Assembly: GCA_025200525.1 (NCBI GenBank)
Contig: CM045763.1
Span: 87,262,131-87,326,130, forward strand
Length of the DNA stretch: 64,000 nucleotides
Reading direction: 5' to 3'
Source: Camellia lanceoleosa
Taxonomy: Eukaryota; Streptophyta; Magnoliopsida; Ericales; Theaceae
Part shown: positions 25,131 through 36,507 of the stretch, piece after piece
How the letters are laid out: each line of letters opens with the position of its first letter
Position numbering within the stretch: the first letter of the stretch is position 1
Notes under the pieces: generated by a model
Database searches by the model: none
Told to the model about the DNA's origin: nothing
The model's input: only the letters and a program-made list of their open reading frames with translations
Made by a program: the position numbers and the translations under genes

Positions 25131-25318
25131 TTCACTATAAGTAGTTGTAACAGTTATCAACATAAGCAGTTGCATACTTAAACAGTTTAACACATTAACA
25201 CATATCCAGTCATGTCCACACACACTTTTCATGCTCATGCGATGCCCTAATTGCTTTTCTAGGACACCCTATAGCTCATTTGGACACGTGTGTGCGGTAT
25301 AACTCGTGGTTAAGTATC

Positions 25319-25330
25319 GCTCTGATACCA
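25319..25330 (-). promoter_or_regulatory. primer binding site for initiator tRNA-Met
   Basis: The minus strand reads TGGTATCAGAGC three bases after the 5' LTR end. It is the complement of the 3' end of plant initiator tRNA-Met, the common primer for these elements. Confidence 0.85.
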
Positions 25331-25333
25331 CTC

Positions 25334-27722
25334 TGTCACGACCCAAACCCGCCCCTATGGGTTTAGCATCAGAATCGCAAGATGTCGAGATTATCAAGGC
25401 CTACTTAACAAGAATACTGATAAAATAGAGTCTGAGGGCATGGCGAAGCCAATACAAGAAATAAACAATGTCCAATGAGTGTGGACGATGCGTATGCAAA
25501 AGATTTTTCATACATACATAGATACATACACAGATTTACAATCACCAAGACAGGACTTAATCCTATTTGGCGGTATAGTCAAGAATAACGATCTATCTGA
25601 TACAATACGGTTACAAAAGACACGCGGAAGATGAAAAACACCCTAAGCCATAGCTTGGCGGTGCTCGGAACCTCGCGATGAGGCACAATGGTTGGCTTGA
25701 CAAAACTGGAGTTTACCCCGACGCTTCTAGCATTGGTCCGGTGCCTGTACACCAACATATATATATGAGCAGTGAGCTAAAGCCCAGGGAATAACATAAT
25801 GCGTAAAGAGGTTTAGAATGAATGTCCTTATAGTAATGAAAATAGTTCATTAAATCAGTATATCAGTTGTTCAGTACAGTAAACAGTCATATGTGGTACA
25901 TCTATTAGCATAACGATGTGAGAGGTCTTAAAAGACCGAGCAAGAAATGATGGCCATAAATCGATGCATGATGAGTGGTTCCAACGAGGAACCGACAGAG
26001 ATCTCTCAATGAATAATCGAGAATAGTAGTTGCTAAGGATGCCATAGTACAGTTCAGAATATAGGACATACCTTCATTCAGTTAACAATATTAGTTTAGA
26101 AAGCAGTACAGTTCAGTTGTTCAGAAGATAATCATTTTGAACATATCTTTACACAGTTGTTACTCACAGAGTTCTGGGCTACGGTAAGCTAGAGCGTCTC
26201 CTCGGAATGCCAACCCTACACAGTTTACAGATTGAACACACATTAAGCTTCACAGTGAGGAAAGATAATAACTTAATCCCTAAATTGCCTCGGTGTGGTT
26301 CTACATCTATATCCTCATGAAAATGTCTTAAACTAGGCCTAAGAATGCCTAGGACGGGATGAGGATGCAAAGCTGCACTTAGAAAACATTTTCAGAATTT
26401 TCAGTGAAACAGGGTCCCGCTCGAGCACAGGTTCCCCCGCTCGAGCGGACATGCAACAAAGGTCCCCGCTCGAGTGTCAACTTCACCGCTCGAGCATACC
26501 AAAAAGTACTGGATAGGTGAAATTCACGCTCGACGCCCGCTCGACGCCCGCTTGAGCGTGTCACCCAGTCCTCCGCTCCAGCGTCCAATACTCCGCTCGA
26601 GCGGACTGTTCTACAGTGCAAGATGCTGGGAGCTCGATTTCCCCATTCGAGCGGCACTTCGCCGAGAAAGGCATTTACCAAAATCTAGAAATTCCAGATT
26701 TGAGTCCCAAGCTCAAAATCAAGTTTAAATGCATAAAATTCGATCCTCTTGGGCCAATTTTCTGAAAAACATAAGTAAACTCATAGAATGACATGATATG
26801 AAGCTCAATTTGTAAAATCAAAGCCCAAGGGTAGTTCAATTAAACCAAATTTCAAATCAATTTTCATGAACAAACTTCAAACATGACATGCATGCATTCA
26901 AACCAATTTAAAGCTTCAAAGCTTGCTCAATTGAGCTCATTTCTTCAAGAACTTGGTGTAATCATGTATTATGATCAAAAGATAGACATGCATGCAAGGT
27001 TTCCATGAAATCAAGCTCAAAACTCTTCAATATACACATGCATGTAACAATTAAGCTCCAAGGCAACAATTTGAGCCATAAATTGGCTCTAGACCTCAAC
27101 TTAGCTCTAAACCATGCAAGAATAATCTTAATTACATCAATAGGAGGTTGAACCCCTTACCTAAGTCTTGAATGCAAGATGAACAAGCTCAACTATGCAA
27201 TCTATACTTCAAATCCTTCAATTTCCAAGCAATCTACAAGTGAATTCAAGTTTTCATCTCTCTCTCTAAATTCGGTGGAGCTTAACAAAATGTGGCTGGT
27301 GAAATGTTTGCCTAAGTGTATGTAAGGGTCAATATGTTGACGTAGTGGGCCACTAAGGGTGGCAAAATGGTAAATAAGGCAACTTGTTTAACTTAGCTTA
27401 TTTTATTCTAATTTAATCACACTAAATCACATTTCAGATAGTTATGTCATAAAATCACATAAATTATGATGATCCTAAAACATCAACCAATTTCTGATTC
27501 GGTTGCCGATAAGGCCTTCAATTTATAGTTTAAACGTATAAACATGAATAGATAATCACACAGTCAAACAGATAGAATACAATTCAAATAGATATATATT
27601 CAATCTATTCAGATTTCAGTCAGTCAATTCAGTAACTCAATCAGTTCAATTATCAATCATAATCAGTCTCGGTTTAACAGTAATCGGTGGTTATTCGGTA
27701 AACAATGGTGAGGGTTATTACA
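25334..27722 (-). repeat. 5' LTR of the minus-strand gypsy element
   Basis: 2,389 bp, TGTCACGACCC...GGTTATTACA in plus reading. Palindrome cores lie at 26420, 26440, 26469, 26489, 26529, 26540, 26551, 26576 and 26596. It has one more 11-bp CCGCTCGACGC unit than the other LTR. The first 700 bp (25,334-26,040) differ from the partner LTR at many small sites, often around CAG or CAGT. Confidence 0.9.
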
Positions 27723-27727
27723 CTCAC

Positions 27728-28142
27728 TAGAGCTTAGAAGCTCTGATACGATGATGAAATTTAGAGAGAGAATAGAAAATATATTATTCAATTGAAAAAT
27801 GAATCATGCACACTGTTTTACAAAACCATCGAATGTATATATACAAGATGTATATCTAACAACCTAAAAACTTATTGTTGACTAATCTATGTCTAACTGA
27901 ATTTGTTACAAATAGAGTTTTGATTATATATAGCTATTCTACAATCTTGTGATAATGCCTCAGACACCTGTTCATACTTGTAGCTTTAGTAGTTTGAGAT
28001 GACTTTTGAAATGAACTTCTAAGATGGATTTGCAGGTTTGGTTGCACCTGTAGCTACAGCTACTTTGTCCTTGCTATCTTGACTTTCATTGACTGAGACA
28101 TCTATACTTGTAACTTTGGATACCAGTGAACCATTATCCTTA
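27728..28142 (-). mobile_element. copia A 5' LTR and primer site
   Basis: On the minus strand an LTR ending TAAATTTCA (27,755) or TCA (27,752) is followed by a TATCAGAGCTT primer site (about 27,740-27,748), complementary to initiator tRNA-Met. Beyond it the copia leader meets the gypsy insertion. The outer LTR edge is not certain. It is placed at about 28,142 because homology with the small gene at 41,690 starts just after that, which would make an LTR of about 390 bp. Confidence 0.55.
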
Positions 28143-28331
28143 TCAAAGCAACCACATGGTGGCGATAGCGGTGGTGATAGTGTAAGAATTAAGGTGAGAA
28201 TGAGTATGAGGGAGTTGAAGGAGTTACTGGCAGTGGTGGAGGAGGACCCAACAGAGATCGGACGGCTGATCTTAGAAGAATCCTTGAAAGGAAGATGGGT
28301 TGATCCGGTGATAACAGAATATGCAAAGTGA
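28143..28331 (+). pseudogene. truncated copy of the 88-residue gene at 41,571
   Basis: It reads GGDSVRIKVRMS, RELKELLA, then TEIGRLILEESLKGRWV and a stop at 28,329. This is almost the same C-terminal two thirds as the gene at 41,571-41,837. The N-terminal part is replaced by the copia A LTR. An open frame runs from an ATG at 28,089 within that LTR, so a chimeric 80-residue product is possible on paper. Homology to the other copy goes on for about 120 bp after the stop. It is probably a dead paralogue, but the conserved core leaves room for doubt. Confidence 0.65.
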
Positions 28332-28917
28332 ATGTATCAGTTAGGTACTATCATATGTTTCTTCTTCTTCTTCTTACAAGAATAAAATGCTATATGACCA
28401 AAATGGATGTATATGTTATAGATTCAAAGACACCACAAATTCATATAGATATTAATTGCCATCACAATTATTAGTCATTTGTATGTTGAATTTTGTTTTG
28501 TTCTTTCTTTTTTTTTTTTTTAAAGAAAAAAGAAAAAGAAGCAATTCAACTTTTTGTTTTTCCTTTTTTCTTTCTTTTCTTAACAATTTTATTGGAAATA
28601 AAATAGCTATTTTGGAAGAGATTTGGGGAAGAAATTCTTTTCACTCATATTACTCTTCTACTCATTATACTGTCATTCTATTCTTATTCTATCACCAGAT
28701 AGATAATGGGATAATTTGGGAAGATGGTTAAAAGTTGATTTTTTGAAATTTTTTTTTTTTGACTTTTTTTGAAAAAAACGTGTAAAAAATGTGAGAGGTG
28801 ATGTGACCTAAAATAAATTATAAGTTGGCTTTTGACTTTTAACTATACTGCCAAATTGGCCCAATATGGCTACATATAATATCATAAAACTAACTCTTAA
28901 CTTTTCAACATTAGGAT
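28332..28917. other. intergenic, AT-rich
   Basis: Downstream homology to 41,840-41,990 fades out near 28,450. Poly(T) and poly(A) runs follow. No gene is seen. Confidence 0.6.
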
Positions 28918-29110
28918 TGTTACACAAGTTGAGAGAGAGAGAGTCTCTGTGTAAAAATGTATTATATTAAAATCAATGTACATGGTCTCCTTTATATAGG
29001 AGAAATCATGGCTATCTAAACATACATATGTATCTATCTATATAGATATACATGGTCTATAGATTAACATTAAACATGATATAAATATACATTAACAGCC
29101 CCCCTCAAAC

Positions 29111-30589
29111 TCAAGGAGGATAAACATCAACCAACTTGAGTTTGGAAACAAGTTCGATGAAGCGGCCAGGAGGATGCGCTTTGGTGAAGCTATCAGCAGG
29201 TTGATCAACAGAAGAGATCGAATGTAGATGAACAGTACTATGAATGACATGTTGACGAATAAAATGGCAGTTAATCTCAATGTGCTTGGTGCGATCATGA
29301 AAGACATCATTGTAAGCAATTTGAATAGCACTCTGATTGTCAGAATAGAGGTCAGTAGCACCAGAGGGGGGAACATCCATGTCAGCAAGAAGCCAACGAA
29401 ACCAGAGAAGCTCCTGAGTAGTATTAGCAAGAGCCCAGTATTCAGCTTCTGTACTTGAACGAGCAGTAAGAGATTATTTCTTGCTGTGCCAAGAAATAAG
29501 AGAATCGCCTAAAAAGAAGCAGAAACCTGTAGTAAAGCGGTGGTTAGTAGGATTCCCAGCCCAATCAGCATCGGAGAAGGCACGAAACTGAAGAGAGGAG
29601 TGGGCGGAATAATGAAGACCATGAAACCAGGTGCCTTTGAGATATAGAAGGATACTAACTAAAGCATCATAATAAGGTGTATGAGGAGCCAACATATACT
29701 GGCTGACAATATGGATATCATAGGCGATGTCAGGACGAGTAACAGTGAGATAGACAAGGCTGCCAACCAGCTGACGATACAGAGTAACATCAGAAAGGAG
29801 AGTGCCATTAAGAGGAGTAAGACGACTCTGAGTCTCTAATGGAGTAGAGGCAGTCTTGCAATCAGTAAGACGAGCACGAACGAGAAGATCGGAGGCGTAC
29901 TTAGCTTGAGAGAGAAACGAACCCGTAGAATCATGGGAGATTTCAAGACCGAAGAAATAGCTGAGAGGACCAAGGTCTTTCATCTCAAAATGATGGCTAA
30001 AAAACTGTTTGAGACGAAGAATACCATCCACATCATCACCGGTGATAATCATATCATCCACATAAAGAAGAAACAAGGTGGTCCCTTGAGCTGTTTTCCT
30101 CACAAAAAGGGCAGTATCATAAGAACTGGAGGTGAAACCACAATCATGAATAGTAGAGCTGAACTTAGCAAACCAAACTCGCGGGGCTTGCTTAAGACCA
30201 TATAATGCACGCTGAAGTTTGCAGACCTTATAAGGCGGATAAGTAGACCCAGTGGGAGGTTGCATGTAGACCTCCTCTAGAAGATTACCATTAAGGAATG
30301 CATTTTTCATGTCCATTTGATAAAGGTCCCATTGACGGGTGGCAGTAACGGCAATCAAGCTACGAACAGAGGTGAGACGGGCAACAAGAGCAAAGGTCTC
30401 CTCATAATCAATACTATATTCCTGGTTAAAGCCTTTAGCAACAATGCGGGCTTTGTATCTCTCAATAGAACCATCAAAGTGTGTCTTGATCTTGTACACC
30501 CATTTGCAGCCAATGGCAGTCTTGCCGGGGGAAAGGTCAACAACGTCCCAAGTATGAGTTTTGTCTAAAGCCTGCAATTCATCAGTCAT
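29111..30589 (-). pseudogene. copia B reverse transcriptase and RNase H
   Basis: 371 open codons (30,589-29,474) contain GCKWVYKIK, RYKARIVAKGF, MDVKNAFLNG-type MDMKNAFLNG, YGLKQAPRVWF, LLYVDDMIITG with the RT catalytic Asp pair, and PDIAYDIHIVSQY. One stop at 29,474 (after ISWHSKK, where the family usually has Gln) separates the RNase H tail (29,380-29,111), which keeps STEAEYWALA, LYSDNQSAIQIA and the terminal KLKLVDVYPP. Both parts share one frame. Confidence 0.9.
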
Positions 30590-31391
30590 AGCATGCTACT
30601 AAAGAGGATTAGAGCGAGCCTCACGATAGGAGGTAGGTTCATGAGTAGAAAAAGCAGTGGAACCAACAATATAATCACGAAGACGAGTAGAAGATTGTGT
30701 TACCCGGTGTGGTCGAGTAGAAGGTGGAGAAGTCGGAGGACATGGGAGAGACTCAACAGGAGGTGAGGATCCCGAGAGAGCGAGAGCGAGAGCAGGACCA
30801 TCAGAGTAGGCTCACGGGAAAGACCAGTAGGCAAGGATGTCTCTAATGGTGTAGGCAGGGGCCCTGTATCAATCGCATCAGAAAACAGATCTATAGAAGG
30901 GTGAGTAAAAAAGAAAGAAGGAGAGGGACTAGATAAATGGAATTGGGAGAGGGAGGAAAACATTTTGTGTTCCTAAAAAACCACATGACAGGAGATACGG
31001 AGGCGCTGGGAGATAGGATCCCAACAACGATATCCTTTATGTTCAATACCATACCCTAAGAAGCAACAAAGACATGAACGAGGTTCAAGTTTGGTATGTT
31101 CATGAGGTTAGAGAAGAACAAAACATGCAGAACCAAAGACCCTAAGATTGGTGTAAGGGGGACGAATGCCATGCAAACGCTCATAGGGAGTGTGATTATG
31201 AATGACAGGTGTAAGGATACAATTGATAGTATAAACAAGAAGGAGAGCGACTTCCTAAAAAATTTTCCTGACAAGAGGAAGAAAGAAAAAGAGCTCGGCG
31301 AGATCAAGAATATGCCTATAGTTTGTTCAAAGACGCGTCCATTTTGTTAAGACGTGCCGAGACAAGAACGATGAGCCTGAGTACTATGACT

Positions 31392-32396
31392 CTAAAGAAA
31401 AGAAAGAATATCAAAATCCTTATATTCCATGGCATTGTTTGAGCAAAAAATCTTAATAGTTTTAGAAAATTGGTTTTTGACCATTTTAGCAAAATTGTGA
31501 TAAAGTTGTTTGAGCTCAGAGTGATTTTTCATAAGAAACAACCATGTAAAACGGGAAAAATCATCTATAAAAACAACAAAATAGCATATGCCTCCCATAG
31601 TAGAAGTAGGGGAGGGGCCCTAAATATTCGAATGGATGAGATCAAAAGGTGTAAGAGAAATAGAGTCACTTTTATTAAACAATAAAGCAGGTTGTTTGGC
31701 AAGTTGACATGACAAACAATCTAAAGTATCAAAACTGACAGGACCTAATTGACCACTACAAATTAAAAACTTTAACCGACCAACAGAAAGATGTCCTAAA
31801 CGACAGTGCCAAGGTTGAAAATGAGATAAAAGAGGAGCAGTAGTAGGAGCTGCGAGCTGAGAAGAAACCGGAACATGAAGGTGAATGAGTTCATAGAGAC
31901 ATCCATGCTTACGGCTGATCCCAAGAGTCCGTCTTGTTCGAGGGTCCTACACCACACAACTAGTATGAGAAAAGGTAATAGTTAGACCATGCTCACACAA
32001 TTGACCAATGGAGATAAGATTTAAGGTAAGAGCAGGTATAAGATACACATGAGATAAAGATAAGTGAGATGTGAAAACAGAACCAACATGACTTACAGAC
32101 AAAAGAGACCCGCCAGCAGTATGAATAGAAGGAACATGAGGATGAGAAGATAGAGAAGTAAAAATAGTAGGGTCAAAGGTTATGTGATTACAGCAAGCTG
32201 AGTCAAAGTACCATGATGTGTTACTTGAGGTGACAGACAAAGCAGTAGAAGGAGAAGTACCAGAAGTGGAGAGAAATTGTTGGAACATGGCTTTGACATC
32301 AGTTTGAGAAAAGACTAGAGTAGAAGGGTCTATAGGCACAGAAGAAGGTAAATCCTCTGAGGCAGCAGCAGCAGCAGCAGTGTGATGAATAGGCAT
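31392..32396 (-). pseudogene. copia B protease and integrase, broken
   Basis: 32,396-31,947 reads the protease region with SWYFDSACCNHIT (family DSGA, here DSAC). After a stop come the pre-integrase residues HCRLGHLSVGRL and CLSCQLAK, then 31,598-31,392 with VVFIDDFSRFTW and FCSNNAMEYKD. The second catalytic Asp of the integrase (family SDN) is Asn here, so the enzyme would be inactive even without the stops. Confidence 0.82.
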
Positions 32397-33349
32397 AGAC
32401 TTAAACTGATTCCCAGAACGTTGAGAGTTGCCTCGTGAAAAATTTCCAGTGGAAGGACCATGGCGAGAGGATGAACCGGGAGAGTTACCTTGGGTTGGAT
32501 TGCGAAGGCAATCTCGCTGTAGATGACCAGGACCAATCTTGTTGCAAAATCGGCAAAGTCAAACTGGACAATGAACCAAAAGATGAGTAGATGGAAGACC
32601 TCGGTTTTGACAGTAATTGTAAGTAGTGGACCGTTGTTGTAAAGAAGAACGCTGAGTCTGGGGAGTAGCAAGAACAAAGTCCACAGGGTGAGGATAGAGA
32701 ATATCAAGCCTAGTTTCCTCTAATAGTAATTCGGAAATAGCTTGCTCAAGAGTGGGTAAAGGAGTGCGATGAAGAAGAGATGCGCGCACCAGCTCAAAAT
32801 AGAGAGTTAGAGCCATAAGAAACCGAACCAATTGCTGTTGGTTGCGATAAGTAAATGCAGGCAAAGATCCTCGTGGGGCCCATGGGGTTCGAGATAGAAG
32901 TGATCCCAAACAGAATAAATTTGGGAGAGGAAATCATTGATAGTCTGAGTTGGCTCTTGGCGCATACGGTGAAGATGACTCTAAAGCTAATATTGGTGAG
33001 CAAGACCAATAGTTTGATATCAGCCTTTCAAAAAATCCCAAATGTCTTTTGCTGGAGTGGTAACAGAGTCAAGTTGGAACTGACCAAACTGAAGGTTGAT
33101 AGATGTAGCAAATGTATTCCGAAGCCAAGTGATAATCTGATAGTTCTTACTATCCCAATCCTCCAAGCGGTCTGCATATTTGTCAACGGATTCAGTGATC
33201 TCTTGGGTGGGTTTGCGCACATCCCCAGTGATAATACGCCAAAGTTTCTTGCCTTTGAGAAAGCTAGACATGGCTTATGCCCATAAGACATAGTTAGACC
33301 CGTCAAGAACAACTGAAATAGGGTGGTGAGAAGAGTCCGAACGATCCAT
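32397..33349 (-). pseudogene. copia B gag, broken
   Basis: A Met at 33,349 starts a copia gag with ISVVLDGSNYVLWA, interrupted by TAA at 33,275-33,277 where Gln is expected. It continues KKLWRIITGDV and YADRLEDWDSKNYQIITWLRNT, shifts frame near 33,020, reads SLPAFTYRNQQQLVRFL, and carries a CCHC-like CRFCNKIGPGHLQRDC near 32,560-32,510. Confidence 0.8.
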
Positions 33350-34120
33350 GAAGTAAAAACAATACTGTAGATGCAGAATTTGAAAAAACTGAGGGTACCA
33401 GTGAATTCAGAGGGTCAAAATCAGTAGGCGGTCTGAACCGGCCCAAAAAGCCAAAAATTGGACTGAACCGGCTTATTGAAGAGGCTGAACCGGTTTGAGG
33501 CTTGAACCGGATTAGGGCTGACGCCAGCTGCATGGATCAACAGTAGAGCCGCGTGGATCAGCAGTAGCGTAGGGTAGTCAGACGCGTGCGGCTCAAGTGG
33601 CCTCAAGCGGCTGAGGCGGCGCGAGTAGGCGTTGAGCGACTAAGGCGTGAGCAGCTAGCAGCTAAGCCAGACGTACGCGACGTAAGGCGTATGATATAGC
33701 AGAGGTGGAAGCGAGTGACGCACCGGCGACAAAAGTGGCGCGTGAGGGCGCATGTGGTCTTATCTGAGGACGTCGTTGGTGGCGTTGGAATCGTTAAAAG
33801 ATTCCGAGCACTTTGGTAGACTATATGAAAATTTTGGAAAACAAAAAGGCTCAGAACAGTGACGGAACAGAGATGAATACCATAAAAGTTGAAGCTTTTT
33901 GGTTAATGAACCATAATCTTAGACTCTGATACCATGTTAAACAAGTTGAGAGAGAGAGAGAGAGAGTCTCTGTGTAAAAATGTATTATATTAAAATCAAT
34001 GTACATGGTCTCCTTTATATAGGAGAAATCGTAGCTATCTAAACATACATACGTATTTATCTATATAGATATACATGGTCTATAGATTAATATTAAACAT
34101 AATATAGATATACATTAACA

Positions 34121-35153
34121 AGGATAATATTACTCCACTAATTGGAACAATATCACATCCCTAATGCCCATCAGCATACTAATGTCTTAACATATTGTTT
34201 TTGAAAAATGATAGCAACTCACTTTTACAGATTTTGAATTTACCTTGAATGTATTTGTATGGTAAAGATTGAATTGATGAAGTGTGGGATCCATATATGA
34301 AATGAATTTGAACCATTAATTTTTTTTTCTTTTAGATAAATTCTAGGTTGATAAGGGTGGGTTTGTAGTGTTGTTGATTATTTTTTCATGTATTAACTTA
34401 ATGTAGGAAATATATGACTCTTAAAATATTAAAATACAAGTTTATTCTTAAACAAAATCCATTTTAATCCTATAGTATGATTGTGGAGCAATATGGAAGT
34501 TAGCCTTCTTACCTTGCAAAGCACTCCTAATTCAACTCCTTTCTTAAGGAGAATTGAACTCATAATCTCTCCCTTAGGACTAAACATAATGGCCAACTAG
34601 GTTAGGTCTAGTTAGTTGATGCGGAGCACTTTATGTTTGTTTGGCTCCATAAGATGGAGGGGATTAGGAATACAGTGAGATTGAGTGAGGAGATTATTAA
34701 TGTGATGGTATTATGTTGGAGATGTGAGACAAAGAATATTTGTTTGTATACTAGTGTGGTAATATTAATTGATTTTAATTAAATCTATTAAATCTCCTAA
34801 AAATCTTTACACATACAATGTAAACTTTGTTATTTTTCTAAAGTTGGGGTACAATATATTTTTTTTTTATTAAAATATTAAAATATTTCTTTCACAAATT
34901 ATGTATTTTTGGAAAAAAAAAATGATTAATAAATTATTTAAAAAAATAATATTAAAAGTATTAAAATCCAACAATACCTTTCTTATACGCTTTTATTTGA
35001 TGTAGGACAATGAGTATAACGGCCTCTCAACCATTAATCATTTCACTCAAATTTTAATCCCAAGCCCTACATGGGATTGATAGTCCTATCAATGGGAGAA
35101 TTATTAATCCAAGGGAATAATTAATCCCTTACTCATATCTCTAACTAAACATT
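34121..35153. other. intergenic, AT-rich
   Basis: No gene or clear terminal repeats are seen. Confidence 0.5.
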
Positions 35154-35758
35154 CACTACGTCAAAATTGGGCTTTAGCGGCGGTTTTTACATCGTTAAAG
35201 GTCCGTAATAAAGCCTTTTAATGGCGGTTTAATCTGCCGTTTATGCGCGTGTCGAAAAAAGTAAAACCGTCGTAAAAAGGCAAATTACCGTCGTTAAAAG
35301 TCGACCAAAAACGGCGGTTTTTTACCGCCGTAAATAGGTTCGAATTTTTCAAAAATAATTCTTTCTTCTTGCACTCCCTAAGTTTTGAACCCAAGACCTC
35401 TCATCCACCCACACCAACCACTTTGCCACAGCCACTCTTCATGAAATATATTACCTAAATAAATATTTAAACATTACTTTTACTTTATTGTAGATGGTTT
35501 CGCCGGAGCTTGCCGGAGTGTCGCCGAGCACGCCGAGTTCACGCTGAAGAAAGACCCGCATTAACGGCGATAATGGTTGGGCATTAGCGGCGGTTTTTTA
35601 CCGCCGTTAAAAGTGGGCATTAACGGCAGTTCGTCACCGCCGTTAAAAGTGGATTTCATTACTGTCGTTAAAAACACTTTTAGTGACGGTTTTTTTAACG
35701 ACGGTTTTCGTTACCGCCGTTAAAAAAACCGCCGTTAATGCTGATTTTTGGCGTAGTG
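35154..35758. mobile_element. non-autonomous CACTA (En/Spm) element, 605 bp
   Basis: It begins CACTACGTCAAAATTGGGC and ends (reverse complement) CACTACGCCAAAAATCAGC, a typical CACTA terminus. A 3-bp target duplication ATT flanks it (35,151-35,153 and 35,759-35,761). Both ends carry many subterminal copies of GGCGGT/ACCGCCGTTAA, the usual transposase-binding layout of this superfamily. No transposase is encoded. Confidence 0.9.
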
Positions 35759-35834
35759 ATTTTTTAGGGGAATGCCACAAACTATTAGTCAATCTCCTTT
35801 TCTAAAGAACTAAACATACATATCACATGACTTT

Positions 35835-36000
35835 GCTCCAATCCTTAATTGGAATAGGGAGGTCATTCGAATAAAAAGTTAGGTTGATTAAATATTGATA
35901 AATACATGATCATATTATATTTACTTTACAAAATGGGTAATCTAATTTTAAAATCATATTTGCAATTCATTATTTTTAACATAAAATGTGGTCGGAGTAA
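35835..36000 (+). repeat. dispersed repeat, partner at 42,570-42,735
   Basis: About 165 bp containing TTAATTGGA, ATAAAATATTAGAT-like and AAAATGTGATC/GTGGTC words aligns in the same orientation with 42,570-42,735. It is either an old MITE or a remnant of the same duplication that made the two copies of the small gene. Confidence 0.55.
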
Positions 36001-36507
36001 ATTATGATTTACTTGATCTTTTGCAAAAAGAGCTCAAGCAATCCTACAAAATAAATAGTTTGGATCACTAAATAGAGTTATTGCCCACGATCGATTAAGA
36101 ATTAAAGAGAATCCAAAATCCTATTACAAATCACATAATTTTAAATAAAATTAATTTTTAAAGGGCAAATTACATGGATTTTTCACGAAATTTACCAATG
36201 TTGTAGGTAGCCCCTCCATAGTTGCTGACCACCCCTCTCCCATCTACCCCCGCACCAACCTATAAGAAATTGTTCGGAAAATAAAACTTAAAAAATTTTA
36301 TTTCAATTCCTTAAGCCCATGATCATATTGTGATGTATACAAAACTCAAATTTAACTATTCATAAAAATAATTAGGATAAATACTTTAAACGTAAAATCT
36401 ATTTCCACATTCTTCTTTCAAGTTCGGTTGAATTTACAACGGTTCAATTACCTAGCCTGTAAAAGTAAATTCACATTATCAAATCCCTTCGTCCTTTTAT
36501 ATGTTGG

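Larger units (their letters stand above)
18206..27722 (-). mobile_element. structurally complete Ty3/gypsy element (Tekay/Del-like)
   Basis: 9.5 kb on the minus strand, with all landmarks: 5' LTR (25,334-27,722), tRNA-Met primer site (25,319-25,330), gag-pol, polypurine tract (20,584-20,599) and 3' LTR (18,206-20,583). The flanks are CTCCC (18,201-18,205) and CTCAC (27,723-27,727), a 5-bp target duplication with one mismatch. It is inserted in the leader of copia A. Five in-frame stops and a gag frameshift make it non-autonomous, but LTRs and signals are intact. Confidence 0.92.
28918..34120 (-). mobile_element. complete Ty1/copia retrotransposon (copia B)
   Basis: 5.2 kb with short LTRs: 28,918-29,097 (180 bp, 3' LTR) and 33,935-34,120 (186 bp, 5' LTR). 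They are nearly identical and start TGTTA and end TTAACA. A perfect 5-bp target duplication AGGAT (28,913-28,917 and 34,121-34,125) flanks it. A tRNA-Met primer site (33,923-33,934) and a polypurine tract (29,098-29,108, minus TTGAGGGGGGC) adjoin the LTRs. Gag, zinc knuckle, protease, integrase, RT and RNase H follow in copia order. Stops and frameshifts make it defective. A TATATAAA box lies in each LTR (for example 28,991-28,998, minus). Confidence 0.93.

Noticed and set aside
25319..25330. Part of a tRNA gene (TGGTATCAGAGC)
   Set aside because: Only the primer-site complement is present, adjoining an LTR. The same holds at 33,923, 27,740 and 63,503. No cloverleaf.
29906..30568. Plus-strand frames of 83-99 codons
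   Set aside because: Antisense shadows of the copia B reverse transcriptase.
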